From positions 5,461,047 through 5,525,046 of the forward strand of contig NC_087388.1 in assembly GCF_963675165.1 (NCBI RefSeq): a stretch of 64,000 bases of DNA, read 5' to 3'. Shown here in pieces: positions 14,234-27,555 of this stretch. Within the stretch, counting starts at the first letter, position 1. Each line of letters starts with the position of its first letter. The stretch comes from Halichondria panicea. Lineage: Eukaryota > Porifera > Demospongiae > Suberitida > Halichondriidae. The notes below the pieces were generated by a model. The model was given only the letters and a program-made list of their open reading frames with translations. It did not search any database and had not been told where the DNA came from. The translations under genes were made by a program, and so were the position numbers.

Positions 14234-17200
14234 ATGGCTATGTTAGTAACTCTCTTTGCCTTGTTTCTGCTGCAAGGGGCAGCTCAATCTCAATCGTTCT
14301 CCTTCCAAGACTCTACCAATGTTCCAGGACTGCAAGTGGACTCCAGTGGGAGAACATTCCTTGCTGCAGGCAACTACCTGTATAGACTTAATTTACAGCT
14401 AGTGCAAGAGGAGAGAATTGATCTAGGAGCTACTGTTATCAATAGAGGACTAGCCCTGAGCTCTACTGGGATGGTGGTGGTGTGTTTAGAGGATCTCTCT
14501 TGCTCTGTCTACAATGCAAGCAACCTCGGTGCTGGCCCGATCAGGAGTGTCAGTAATGCTATAGCCTCTGCAAATCCGAACTTTGGAGCAGCTATCATTA
14601 CGTCAGGAGACACCGTCTATACTGGAGCATCGACTGGTGCAGGAGAGAGAATGGTGCTGCAACAATTCGGAGAGGGGTTCAATAGATCTTCCGACAACAA
14701 TCGTAATTTATTCAATGGGGGTGAACTGATTTTTGGGGTTGGTGAATTCTCCAGACAATTCTATGGAGGATTTGTGAGTGGTAACTTTACCTACTATGTT
14801 GTCTCTGACTATCAACCTGCTGATGCACGAGCTATAAGACTGTTACGTATTTGCAACATGCCTGATTGTGGCGGCCCAAGTACCTGTGGAATGACTGCTT
14901 TGTATGAACTGGGATTCAATTGCGGTTCACGATCAATCAGTGGAGCTACTCGTGTGTGTGGAGTGTCATTAGTGGAGGACTTCAGTGGGATATCTGGACC
15001 TACTGCTGTGGTAACTATTTGTACACCTGGCTTCACTACTAGAAACTCTATTTGTGTGGTCAATATCACTGCTGTCAATGAAGCTATGGACACTAAATAT
15101 GACTCTTGTATTGTGTCACGCAGCACTGTTGGAGAAGACATTAATATAGCATGGAAAACAATTACAGATAACTGCAATGCTCTGCCTGAGGTTTGTAACT
15201 ATAGTAATTTAAATTGGTTTAGTATGGAGAACAAGTTCCTCAGATATCTGCACTGCCCTACCTCCGGTTTGTAAATAATTATAGACTTATATAATTACAG
15301 TAGAAAAAAACAAATCTCACAATTTGATCTTTCTCTAGGTAACTGGGGACAGATGTGATACACCCACTCCTATCGGTATTCTCGCCCCTGATGGTAGTAG
15401 GGACAGTATAGCACCGGTTCGTATTAACTTTGGAGGTACTGTCCCCACCACCTCAATAGCTGTGAAGATGGAGCAGTTCTCTTTTGTGTTTGTGGCAACT
15501 GATGATTCACGGATAAGAGGAGTAAGTGGTTGAGTCAGCTATATTGTGTATAATTATGAGTCTCCACAGTACGATGTCAGTGGTACATCTACCCTATTCT
15601 ACAATCAGCCAGTGACCTCTCTTGTACATCAGTTGTCATGGCAAGAAGGACTGAACTACATCACAGCAACCACTAATAACTCGGTGAGTACGTCTCACCT
15701 CCCATCCACTACCCCATCCCTCTGCATGTAGGTGTTCCAAGTACCCATAGAGGAGTGTTCCCAGCGTATAGACTGTACCAGTTGTACCAATAACCTCAAC
15801 CCGCTCTGTGGGTGGTGTGTGGTGGAGAACAAGTGCTCCCGTCAGACACAGTGTCAGAACTCCAGTCTCTCTAGTAGATGGACACAAGATAATACCAACT
15901 GTGTTACAGCCACTGTGGAGCCTATGCAACCTGTGCTTGACCCTGAGATTTCTGTTGGAGTGGTGAGGATTGTGTATTTGTTTCTGATAACATTCAACGA
16001 CACAGCTCACAGTGGCCCTGACCTCTCCTGGCTTGCCTTTCCTCCTGGCTGGGGAGACCTTCTCTTGTCATCTTGCAGACAGTGAAGGACGTTTCCCTCC
16101 CATTACAGTACCAGCTGTTGAGGTCACCCAGGGAACAGTTTATAACTGCAGTATTACAGGAATGGTACCTGACTATCATGGAGTGACTGCAACTATCAAC
16201 CTGGGATTTCAGAGCTCTCTATTCAATGAGCCATTTGATATCACCAACCAAGCGCTCACCATCTACAGGTGCTCAGCAGGAGAAAGGTATCACCTTAATA
16301 TTCAAATTCAATATTCATGGTACGTATATTTAGTTCCAGTATGGTCATGATTATCAACTCTCCAATGACTGCATGAAGTCCATTTTAATGATGAATAGTT
16401 AAGGCACCACTAAACAGCGAGACTATAATTATGTACATGCGAAATGTCGATGAATGCTATAATTATATGGAGATCTTTCTTTCTCACTGCACAGTTGTAA
16501 GGATTGCCTTGGGCTCGATAGTCCTTGTGGATGGTGTAACCTCAACAAGCAGTGCAGTGGAACATCAGCTCCTTGCAGGAATGTATCTCATTTCCTACAG
16601 GTGAGCTCAGTAACCATGGTTACCTGTGACTCTGTACACATCCTCTGTACAGGTGTCTGGAGGCAACAACTTCACTGCCGAGTGCCCCTTATTGGACACG
16701 CCCCCCTCTAGTGAGTACACTCAACCAATAAGGGTGGCCCAGGACCTTCGACTGACTACCAAGAACCTCATTTCACCTGTAAGTCATATGACATCCGTAC
16801 CTGTTTGTTTAATGGCTTCCCTCTATTAGACGGATGGCTTTGAGTACTATTGTGTTGTGAATGGAGTTAGTCTGATAGCTCAGTATGAGAACAAAAACTC
16901 CATTCTGTGTACAGTGGGCAGCGGGCAAGTGAGTGGAGACAATAACGTTCTTATGATCACTTGTTGTGTTTACTATCATCCTTAAGTGCTTATCTTAGTC
17001 ACTGGAATATCACATATAAGTATTTTCACTTTCTGCACAAGACAAATGATTTTACAATTGCTTGCCTTAAATAGTGATGATCTTGTACAGCTCACACTGC
17101 CTGCTGGTGTTGGCAGTTCCACTGTAGATGTCAAGGTGATGTGGTCAGGGAATGGCATCAACCACCTACTGAGCAGTATCATGCAACAGACCAATGGTAC

Positions 17201-20200
17201 ATGCATACACAGCTAATGCAGGTAACAGATGTTTCAGTATAGAGGCACCAGCACATGTACGTGCATGCAACATTTTTACTGCATGCGGAATGTTGTGCAA
17301 ACGAGTGGGAATGATTGACTATGATATATAGTTGCTAAAAAGTGGCCAAAAGTTCGAAGTATTGGTGCATGGTCAGTGGCGAATCCAAAGGGGGTTCTTT
17401 GGGTTCAATTGAACCCCCCTTTGAGAAAGAAGTGAGTGGGAGGCTCAAGCAACTAATTAGCAAGTTGTTCCTTTCTTACTAGCTTTCACATGCACTTCTC
17501 ACTTACCTTTAGTCCTTGTTAGTCCTGCGAAGCTTTATCTGTGCAGTTTCAGTGACTATGAAGGCTAAAAACTCTCCAGCGTAGTACATACAGACTGCTT
17601 ATGAAAGTGATGACCTTTTTTTTAGGAAAAAATTCGGTGTGTTAATGCACATGCTCACTGTTTCGAAGAAGTTACGACGTCTTTTTTTTAGGTAAAATGT
17701 AAAATTTACAATCCTTGACCCGCTCAGAGACCTGGAACCCCTCTTTCAAGATTCCTAGATCCTCCACTGAAGGTGTAGCCTCTTTTTTCCATCTTGCAGC
17801 TACTATAGTACTATAGCCAGCTAGCTTTCTGCATACCGTATACCTCACTTGCGCACGCGGAAACTGAGGCATAATTATTATGCTTACCACCCTCCCCCTA
17901 TACACACACACAGTGACTCTGTATGATTGTCGTGATTTGGCCAGTGGATGTTCAGAGTGCCTTGTGTCCATACTGGGATCAGAGTTCACGTGTGGGTGGT
18001 GTGTGATCAGGGAAAGCTGTGAGGTGTTGCAAGAATGCACCAATGATGTTTGGGTTACTGAGGGGAGAAATTGTCCTACCCCTTTCATCAACTCAATCTC
18101 TCCAGAATCTGGTAATTGTTATATTAAACCTGTATGCCATGACACTCCTACACCCACAGGACCAGTTGAGGGTGGTACAGCGATCACTGTGATGGGCACT
18201 GACCTTGGGGTGACCTTTGTTGACGTTCTGAACGCTACCCTTACATTAGGAGGTGTAGCCTGCACTCCCATCAATACTGACTATATACCAGGGAGGCAAT
18301 TTGTGTGTGTGACCAACCACTTTGGAATTACAGGCTTCAATGTCTTCACTATGGTCCTATATGGCAATATACACGTCAATGTAAACGCTGATTCCTTCAT
18401 TGCGTTGAATCCTATTGTTAGTAGCGTCAAGCCGACCTTTGGACCCATGGCCGGAGGTACCAAACTGACTGTGGGGGGTAAAGAGTTAGGAACTGGTAAC
18501 CTTGAGAACACTAGAGTCACTATAGAAATCAATGGAGGGCCAACCTATCCCTGCAGCATGATGTAAGTGCTATAATTATTAAAGAACATGCAGTAGACAA
18601 TGTTTAAACCTTTCCGTGCAGATCAGTCTTTTCTCAAGAGATTGAATGCACCGCTACGGCAGCAAACCTCACCTCCGCTGCAGAGGTGGTGGTTACTATT
18701 GATGCTGCTAGACTGACTTTCGGAGTGGTGTTCAGTTACCGTAACAATCCCAATGTAACTGCTGTGTTTCCTAGCAACACCATTCCCAGTGGAGGCATCA
18801 CACTGACCTTTACTGGACTAGACATGAACGTGGTACAACAGCCTGTGTTGGAGGTGTATAGAGGAGCGGGGTCTCCTCTGGTGAGCCAGCAATAATGTTT
18901 GTACATGATGTACTTACTCTCTCCCCCTCTTACAGAGAAGCTACTGCATTGTTGTGAACAGTACCGCAATCACATGCTGTACTCCTAGTCTAGGGACGAC
19001 CTCACTGACCCCATTGAACTATTCCCTGTTGTTTGATGATGCCCCACCCACTACACAAGCACGTCTCCCCATCATCGTCCAATCAGATCCCTTCAATTTT
19101 ACACTAGAGGGTTCTCAAGAGGTCACCAGTGGCACAGTGACCCTCATACGCATTGTGGTACGTCCTATAGCTAGTATACTGACGCTATATATACTGTTAC
19201 CGTGTGTGTATCCAGGGTGATAATCTCGACTCAGTGGAGACCAGTGAGATACGAGTGACCGTGGGAGGGGAGGAGTGTGTCAAGATACCCTCCAATAGTA
19301 GAGGTAGTGACATCATCTGCACTGTCCCCTTGGAGCCGCCAGGAGGGCAGGAACTAGCCATCATAAATGTGAGTAACTATCTAAAAATAACTGTTTGTCA
19401 CTGTCTCCTTCAGGTGACCATTGGGAGCAACATATCTCAAGTATTGGACCGTCAACTGACTTATTCGCTTCCTACCTTTCTTGGGCCAACAGTTCCTCTG
19501 GAGATCATCATTCCAGTTATTGTTGTTATCTTTGTATTGGTCGTGTGTTTACTGATGATTGTGATTGTCTGCTTATATCTGAACTCGAGGAGAAAGTTCA
19601 TGTCGATTGCTATGCACCAACAAATGGTAGAGCTTGTGGCTACTACTGGGTAAGTAACGCTATATAATTATATACCTTCTTATGTCGCTTTTACGGTTGT
19701 ATTAGGAAAACTCCGGAGGCAGTGGATGGAAATAATGCACTCGTTAGTAAGTTAGTATACATGTGTACAATTATAGTCTAGTTATATTCATTGACCTACA
19801 GAATCAGAGCTTGATGAAATTGCCAAGTCCATCCCAGACTCATTCAAAATACCAGCCTCCATATTGAAGCTCTCCAGTACTGCAATTGGACAAGGTAAAG
19901 AAAGATGTGCATTTCACTTAATTTATGGGATGTCACTATACAGGTGAATTTGGCGTTGTGTACAAGGGAATTCTGACAGACTGGAACAAAGTACCTATGC
20001 AGGGGGTGGCCGTGAAGACATTAAAAGGTGACATCAATTGAAAATATTTACCTTACATGTACATGTTACTGTATATAGGTTATATCAACCACTCGTTTTT
20101 CTGGTTCTCTTGCTAGGTTTTTGCTACCCCCTACATAAAAAGTACAATTTCTGGCCAACAGCTAATAATACAACACAGTCAACCAACGTTGCATTTCTGA

Positions 20201-23200
20201 TGAGCCATGCAGTTAATCATTGTTATACTCTATATATGCATGCAGGTCTGTTCTCGTTGTCGGATGTTCAGAGCATGGTGTGTGAGGTAAACAAGATGCA
20301 GGACTTTGATCATCCTCACGTCATGTCCCTGATTGGGGTGTGTCTCGATGCTGGCCCCGGGATTGCTATAGTGATGCCATATATGGCCAATGGGAGCCTT
20401 TTCGACTACCTCAAGAAAGAAAGGGATAATCTGGAGCTGGACGATGACTGTGAGATTGATCAGGTGTGTGTGTGTGTGTGTGTATTTTAGCAATTTTAAT
20501 TAGCACTATTATTTATAAACACACCGGCCCCAATTGCAAGGCATAACTACTTGAGTGTAGAAATTAATTTGTATGCATGCGTATATATAGGGACAGTACG
20601 GAGTGGTTTCAATAATATTGAAGATTAGAGCACCATGCACCAAAGGATTTTGATCATGCAGCGTTGTCCTTTTCATTCTCTGTATAGATTCTGGCAGTGA
20701 GGAAACTGCTACTAAAAATGTGCCATCAGATAGCACTGGGAATGGCCTACTTGGCCGAGCAGAAGTTTGTCCATCGAGACCTTGCAGCCAGAAACTGCAT
20801 GTGAGTGACTATGTGTAGTGAGAGACGTCAGTGTTAACAATAATCACATGTAAAGCTACAAAGATAATTACTGATTCATTGCGACGAATCTAACGTTACT
20901 ATTATCGTAGCAGTATCACAAATCAACAACTCATCCAACTCTTCATGAAAATTGACTTACGTGCATTGTTAGCGTGGTTTCATCTTGTACATTCCTATAG
21001 GCTGGACTCGGGAGGGGGTATCAGGGTGGGGGACTTTGGTCTGGCTGAGGACGTCTATGCTAGCGGCTACTTCAGACAGAACGATCGAGCCAATGTGAAG
21101 GTGCCCTACAAATGGATGGCCTTGGAGAGTCTCAACGATGCCATCTTCACAGAGAAAACTGATGTGGTCAGTCAGTGCATGGTAGACTAATAAGCACTCC
21201 AGGAAATTGTGAAATTTTCTGTGCATTTATTGGTATTATAGGTATAGACCTCCTGCATGTGGTGCTCAATTAATTACAAAGTTTACGACCAAATACGAGT
21301 GGACAAACATTTATAGCAAGACATATGCTCATTCAGTGGTCGTACGGTGTGACTGTGTGGGAGGTTTTCAATGGAGGACGGACTCCCTACCCTGCCGTGG
21401 ACCCACTGTCCCTCATCCAGCTGCTGGGAGAGGGGAGGAGACTAGAGAGACCTCTCACTGCAGCCTGTGCCACCGAGATGTGAGTGTATATACTCTTTGA
21501 GTTGTAGCATGCAGTAATTTGAGTACTGCATCACTGTGTGCAACTCCCCCCCTCCTAGCTCGGAGTTGGCTGTAATTGAAGCGGGGAAAAGTTGTCAATA
21601 CCATTTTAGTGTTGCATGCTCTCTTAATTGTGGTTCCACACTTTTGTTCTAACCGAGGCTACTGTATATGCATTACCTCCTCACCCAGTTCTGTGGTGAT
21701 GCGCAAGTGTTGGAGGGAGGACCCAGAGGAGAGGCCAACCTTCTTACAACTGTCCTCCATTGTGGAGAGGCTACTGGCATCCATCTCTGGCTACACTGAG
21801 CTCGGAATGGTGCTAGTGGATACCAGTAAAGAGGAGGAGGAGCTCAGTAAGTGTATAAATTATATGGACTTAAATTTGTTAGCCATGCAGCTTTTATTTT
21901 GTTTGCCGTAGGCTATAATTATTGTATGTATACAGTAGAACCTCGATTATCCGGACACCTTGGTTCCCGAGGCAGGCCGGATAACTGAATATACGAATAG
22001 ATAAACCACGCCTTGATCCACCCACTTTATTGATAAACAACAGTGCCACCTGGTTGTCTGCGCATGCGCAGAAGATAAACAGACTTGTCTCCATAGTAAC
22101 AGCTGCAATGCGCATGTGCATTTCAGGGACAAGCCCATTTCTGAATTATTATATCTGATTAAAAAGAAACTTCCAAGCCGGATAATGGAGGTTCCGGATA
22201 ATGGAGGGCCGGATAATCGAGGTTCTGTTCTACTGTATTTTGAAAGGAAGTGTATATATACCGACTAGAAAAACATTTGCAATGTGAAAAATTGCTAGGA
22301 TTGCATGGCCAGGGGAACCACAAAAAAACGTGGAAACAAGAAATCCGACGAGAGCATATATATAACTCCAATCCGTTACAACGTCAATCACATGTATACT
22401 GGTTGTTTTCCCAGCCAATAATTATAAATATAAATACGAAATTTTTACTGGTGGGGTGGTGATGACCAATCCTTTTATTATACATCCATTTTGGAATGTG
22501 CAGGCATATAATCATGATGATTTGTGATGAATTGATGTTCCTAATACATGCAGTGTTGAGCACAGGTACACAGTCCATCCATGCATAGTAACATGCACGG
22601 ACCGTATACTGGTAACCTGCATGGAATGATGTGTGGATGGAAGCTGGTAGATGGATCTGGAACACAGTCTATATACTATGTATTGTACATGTTCATGACG
22701 TTGTAACGGATTGGAGTTATATATATGCTCTCGTCGGATTTCTTGTTTCCACGCTTTTTTGTGGTTCCCCTGGCCAATCCTAGCAATTTTTCACATTGCA
22801 AATGTTTTTCTAGTCGGATTCCCTTTCTTTTTCAATACAAGTGGAACGTCAAGAGGCAGTATAGAAGTTCAAGAAGAGAAGACAGGACTAATTAGATATC
22901 TTCTCGAATATCTCTGGACTATATATAATAATTATAGTAATATTTGATATGTTGAATTTGTGAATCAGTATTAAATGACAGCCATTTTAAGAGCATGATA
23001 TATAGCCAGTGCATATAGCATGCTTGTCAGAGAAAGGGAGCTAGAGCTGAACAGTGTGAAGAAAAGCAACACCTCCAGGCTATGGAAATGCACTGATTTT
23101 AGGCGCATGGTTTCTTAGCCACGCCTATCTATTATTTGGCCACAACACAATTGCTGAGTCATTAAAGATGGTGGAATTGTCTAGGTAAGAGAAATAGAGA

Positions 23201-23788
23201 CTGAGAGGTCATCTGCCTCGTAAGCAATCGCAAATCTGAAGAAGCGCTTTATAATCCAGGTTGTAGTTGTTTGGAAACCCTGTGCAGAATGTCCTGGAGA
23301 TGGCTGTACTTGGAGTAAATGCTGGGCAAGAAACTTACTCACTCACTCACTTACTTACTTACTTAGTCAGTCAGACAAAGAGCGGTGAAACGTCGAAATA
23401 GTGCAATTTTTAAAATGACAATATTCACTAAATTTAAAAAGTTCATGGATTATGAAATGAGAGATACAAAGAGAGAAAAGGCTAAATAAACTATCTGTCC
23501 ATTCAGTTTCTTGATGTGGCCTTTCCCTGCAGAGGATAGAACAGTTTGAACATGTCAAAATAAGTGAAATATTGCTAAACACGGGCAAACCCACTGCCAA
23601 TCCTATGTCATTATTTTATAACTCGAGGCTTGTACATCAGAAATGTCAAATTTCTTAATACCACTGCAGAATATGACTATGTCCCCACGCCCACGGAAGC
23701 CTCTCATCGCTATGGCAACTTTCCATTAAGTGACCCTCTAACAACTGACAACAGTGCGTACGGCCTCAGGGAAGAGATAACTACATAA
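14234..23788 (+). CDS. RTK-2: class B sema/PSI/IPT receptor tyrosine kinase, intact
   Basis: Exons: 14234-15190, 15339-15521, 15570-15683, 15732-15962, 16006-16286, 16495-16600, 16653-16778, 16830-16928, 17091-17196, 17914-18111, 18160-18562, 18622-18880, 18936-19157, 19216-19368, 19414-19649, 19706-19746, 19802-19894, 19944-20027, 20246-20463, 20688-20800, 21001-21166, 21337-21479, 21689-21846, 23670-23788. The sum is 4809 bp, an open frame of 1602 aa. Signal peptide, sema-like domain (about 25-420), PSI modules at about 420-480, 590-620 and 735-790, IPT repeats to about 1145, TM about 1176-1202, kinase about 1262-1560. [23 protein letters not shown] and the Met-like [10 protein letters not shown] equivalent ([10 protein letters not shown]) are present, so it should be catalytically active. 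The tail has four tyrosines (YDYVP, RYGNF, SAYGL). Intron 23 is enlarged by a MITE and a foldback insertion; intron 9 also has extra sequence. Confidence 0.92.
20464..20483 (+). repeat. (GT)10 at RTK-2 exon 19 donor
   Basis: Ten GT units start at the donor splice site itself; class A genes have only GTGTGTGG there. Confidence 0.9.
21933..22235. mobile_element. 303-bp pogo/Tigger-like MITE in RTK-2 intron 23
   Basis: Termini CAGTAGAACCTCGATTATCC and its inverse (GGATAATCGAGGTTCTGTTCTACTG, slightly diverged) are flanked by TA. The terminus resembles pogo-group Tc1/mariner elements. A 303-bp copy at the same intronic place in RTK-4 (51361-51663) shows that insertion came before the duplication. 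Confidence 0.82.
22261..22817. repeat. Foldback insertion in RTK-2 intron 23
   Basis: Arms of about 130 bp (22261 to about 22390 and about 22690 to 22817), beginning CCGACTAGAAAAACATTTGC and ending in its inverse, enclose about 300 bp. It is absent from the homologous intron of RTK-4, so it is younger than the pair. No coding potential and no clear target duplication. Confidence 0.75.
23335..23374 (+). repeat. (ACTC/ACTT)n microsatellite
   Basis: A tetranucleotide run drifting from ACTC to ACTT to AGTC units, inside the RTK-2-specific insertion of intron 23. Confidence 0.7.
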
Positions 23789-25362
23789 CTCTTAGACTAT
23801 TAAAATATGGCTACATTATGTACATTGAGCTTTGAGATTTAGTTATAAGTATTGACATTGTTAAACCAGACTTAACCTTTATGCATGAATGCAGTATTTA
23901 AGCATCAGTCTGACTTCTATAGCTATACATCGATTCAGCAGTTTTGTCTCAACATGCAGCTTGAATCTTTTTATACGTATACGTACATGTCGACGACTAC
24001 CTATACCTACAGCTGGCTGATATAATGTAATTATTAAAAAAATGTACTGAAACTTTAACAGCAACATCAAACTTTATGCTTTACCTATATATAATTATAG
24101 CTATAACATATTTTACTGAGGGTGAACCCACATGCACCATTAATTATCATGAAGACGCTCATCGCTCAGTATAATGTCGACCCTCCGTTAAGTTATCTTC
24201 TAACGATTATTATGAACAGCAAAGCGTACAACCTTCTGGCAGGGAAGAAATGACTACAAATATGCCCAATTTGTGTGCCTTATTCTGGTTTCTCATTGTA
24301 CCTGATACATGCACTTACACACAGCTGCTGCATATGCATATACATGTGCCATCCACCATGCACCTATTACTTAGTGCATGGCATAATCAGTTATTATATA
24401 ATTATACTTCTTAGTATAGTGCCACCCTATACTTATAGTTCATATAGTCAAAAGTAATCTCAAGGCAGATCACCTGATTTTTCAGTTTTGTTAGAGTCCA
24501 GCCACCATTTGTGTGCATGAGTGTTGAATTATTTGGTAACAAAGTTGGAAGATGTAGCGAATGGACACTTGTTACATGTGTATATGGTGCATGCATGGGC
24601 AATATGCATGGGCAAAAGAAAACCGGCTGATTGTAAAACTAAAAAGTGACAATCACAGTCACTGTGAGATTCCAGATGATTGCTCGTATTAAATACTGTT
24701 TGTCAAAATGCATACACTTGCACATTGATCTACATTTCCAGGGGCGGATCCAGGAAAAACAAAAGGGGGGGCTAGACTAGCTAGAAAGGGGCGAAGCCCT
24801 GTACGAGGGCAGCCTCGCCGGAGGCGAATTTTTTTGCAAGATTTGACCTTTGAATAGCGATGTCAGACCGATTTTCATTTTTGCTATTTCTAACTCCTAT
24901 GTATTACTATCTCTTTTGAACACTCTAGGCAAACCAGAAAAACTTTACTGCACTGGACTTGGTCAAGCGAATGCAGAGATACAGCGTTTTGAAGAACACT
25001 AGTCAGGGCAAAATTCGTACAAAAATTTACCGCATTTTAATGTACTTGGGCGGGACTTATGAAATTTGTTGTTAATACCGGAAATGATCTTAAAGTTAGC
25101 ATATCTGCTGAACCGCTTGGTCTATTCTCTTTTAAAAAGTATGAAATGGACACTCAGGACTCGGGAGTTAACATTGTAACCATTTGATATCTATTATTAA
25201 TGTTTCTGTAATGTATATCTTTATGATGTCCCTATAATAGTATGATGTCTCCTGCTTCAGAGAGTTCTTTTGGATTTAAAGTAACCATGCTATCTTTTCA
25301 GTATATTGTATCATGTTTCAGAACTCTCATCAATGTCCACCTTATGCTTGTATCTGTTTCTT
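23789..25362. other. Spacer downstream of RTK-2
   Basis: It contains a second, decayed terminal-exon copy (about 24125-24260). From about 24750 there is a repeat that starts CAGGGGCGGATCCAGG and is absent from the RTK-4/RTK-5 spacer. No other gene seen. Confidence 0.55.
24125..24260 (+). pseudogene. Relic of an RTK terminal exon (exon 24)
   Basis: GAAGACGCTCATCGCT, TTAAGTTATCTTCTAACGA and GCAGGGAAGAAATGACTACA align with the class B last exon at 23670-23788, but the frame is broken (a stop after the HR codons) and no acceptor AG is placed correctly. It sits about 340 bp after the real terminal exon, so another decayed gene end is buried in this spacer. Confidence 0.65.
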
Positions 25363-25371
25363 GATGTTTAT

Positions 25372-26446
25372 TAGCCTCGATCCCAGGCCGAGTTTTCGCT
25401 TTTATAACGGTTAGGCGAACAACTGGGCCTGGTACTAGTTGTCTGCGCATGCGTCAAATTTTCATTGTATATTTGTGGTCGGCAAAAATATTTAATAAAT
25501 CAATAATAGAAATTTGTACACAGAAAATGCACAGAGTGAGTACACAAAAGATGCACATAGGGAGCTGCTTCACAAAGGCCTGGGGAGTTGCCAGTTGTGC
25601 TGCAGCACAATTACAGTGACCCAGGGCAACTTCAGGATGATTGAATGCCTTCAAATTACGTTTCAAAAAGATTTAGCAGGCTGCTGGACTTCTCTGATTC
25701 TAGGCCCCAACTCGTAACTCATTGCTTGAGAAAACGTAGATTCTCTTGATGTCTCTGAGCTACCCAGCAACGCTCGAATGAGCAGGTCATACTCCAGTCC
25801 TGTGTCTGTGAGTATAGGACAATATTAAAAGAAACCAAAGGCGGTTAAACCCTTACCTCAAACTGTCCAGTCTCGTCCGTTAGTATAGCCAAGAGGAGCA
25901 CTGTTGGGACAGCTGGATATTAGCCATTGCTCCTGTACAGAGAAGTAGACATTTTAAATACGTGTAGAAATTTCTCGGTTATAGTGTCATTGTCGACGAG
26001 CTGATGATGGCAGCACCAAGTTCTCTAGCTCACACTCTTCACTTGATCCACCATATTAATGATGAAACTATAGTCTACCTACATTCTTGCCAAACATGAA
26101 CAAGACTTGATAGCATAGCCGGCCATAGGGCCCACACAAAAATATCTGACCTTAACAAGCTTGACAAAGCTTTATACCTCTTCCCTTGTTGTTCAGTCTT
26201 CAGAATAAGCTTCAGAGAAGAGAGAAGCTTCAGCTAAGAGCCATTCCAATCGATTCCAATAATGATAAAACGGGAACTGACTTCTAGTACACGATAGTAC
26301 ACAAATATAAATGTCACGAAAGTGAACGAGAATATCCATTCGTCAGAATCTGACGAACGATTGACGCATGCGCAGACAACTAGTACCAGGCCCAGTTGTT
26401 CGCCTAACCGTTATAAAAGCGAAAACTCGGCCTGGGATCGAGGCTA
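25372..26446. mobile_element. Mutator-like (Pack-MULE-like) element, 1075 bp
   Basis: Perfect 86-bp terminal inverted repeats (25372-25457 and 26361-26446) start TAGCCTCGATCCCAGGCCGA. The target site GATGTTTAT is duplicated on both sides (25363-25371 and 26447-26455). Long TIRs with a 9-bp duplication fit the Mutator superfamily. There is no transposase, so it is non-autonomous. The interior is nearly identical to the copy at 54271-55358, which has a different target site, so the two are separate insertions. Exon-like pieces on the minus strand suggest host gene capture. Confidence 0.85.
25663..25932 (-). pseudogene. Captured exon fragments inside the Mutator-like element
   Basis: On the minus strand, 25932-25857 is bounded by CTGTACAG and a GTAAGG donor and reads EQWLISSCPNSAPLGYTNGR in one frame. 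25805-25663 follows a TACTCACAG acceptor and reads TGLEYDLLIRALLGSSETSR onward to a TGA. The junction frame has an in-frame TGA at the end of the first piece, so as joined it is not open. The parent gene is not recognised. The same pieces exist in the second copy. Confidence 0.4.
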
Positions 26447-26455
26447 GATGTTTAT

Positions 26456-27520
26456 AAGCAATTTTTCTGTCAATTTCATTTGGTCTAAATAATTCGTTTT
26501 TAGTGTGATGTAGATTTAAGGCCATAGAACTATAAATCTATGATACAACTCTGTTGACAGCTTCTAATTAATACAGTAGATTACTCTTGTCTTTTTTATG
26601 TGCAAATTGAATCAGTTCTTGCAATTTAATAGTTTTGGTAGATTACATTGTTGTCCCTGGAATTCTCTCCAATCTTTCTTGTTTCTTTTCAACAGAGGCT
26701 TTCAGATTGCTTCAATAATTACTTTCAGTAACTTCTAAGAACTTCTAAGAAATAAATACAGCTATTGGTACACTTGGCTTGATTTTACTGCATTTCTATT
26801 CTCAGCTCCACCCATCTATCCATGCAATATGTGATTCCGCAAGAAATAAAAGCTTATTGTAGTAACTTTTTGCATAATCTGCAGAGAGTTAGAGATAAAA
26901 GACATGCTCACTTGTGTTTTTGTTCATTTTCATGTTTGGTTGCCAAAATGATGATCACCTTCGAGAAAAAATCACACGCAAAACAAGCATCAAATGCTAA
27001 AATTATAAAAAAACTGTTATAAAAATCAAATTCTACGCTATTTTTTACCCTTGGGAACAGCTGTTGTTTGCTAGACTCTTCCAGGGCTTGCGGAAAGCCC
27101 TTCTTGTTCACTCACTTTCTGGTCCCGTTTTTTACCATTGAATTACTGTACGAAAATACGCCCACGCACTACTTCCGGTCTGACATCTCTACTTTGAACT
27201 TTCATATTAATGAGTAGAATACGTTGACCTCTGCACTTACTTTTAATACTATGGTGATACTGTACTGATCAGATGTACGTACGTACGTACAGCTAGCTAG
27301 CTAGGTACGTCCAGCTAGCTACCCTAGATCCTTTATACCTAGTAGCTGTTGTCTAGTATGACAAAGTTATAACAATTATTTTTATGAAGGTCAAACTCAA
27401 CACAATAATAATTATTGCACTGTCAGCATAATGAATAATGACCTAATGGCCTCATCAATTGATATAAGAAACTATGCTTTCAGTAAGTATAACAGTGAAC
27501 ATAGATCTACTAAATTTAAT
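26456..27520. other. Spacer between the Mutator-like element and RTK-3
   Basis: No gene is seen. AT-rich, with short palindromic GTAC and CTAG tandem repeats at about 27277-27320. The last about 150 bp align with the flank of RTK-1. Confidence 0.55.
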
Positions 27521-27555
27521 GCTGCTAAGTTTGTATAGCTTGTCCAATGCTATAG
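27521..27555 (+). promoter_or_regulatory. Class A 5' flank of RTK-3 (shortened)
   Basis: GCTGCTAAGTTTGTA and TTGTCCAATGCTA are kept, but the AAGGTTACCC segment present before RTK-1 and RTK-5 is missing. Confidence 0.45.

Noticed and set aside
17370-17430. CAGTGGCGAATCC... segment in RTK-2 intron 9 as a transposon end
   Set aside because: It resembles ends at 24750 and 53595, but no opposite terminus or target duplication could be defined.
27277-27320. GTAC/CTAG palindromic tandem as a regulatory operator
   Set aside because: It is simple low-complexity sequence and is not conserved before the other class A genes.
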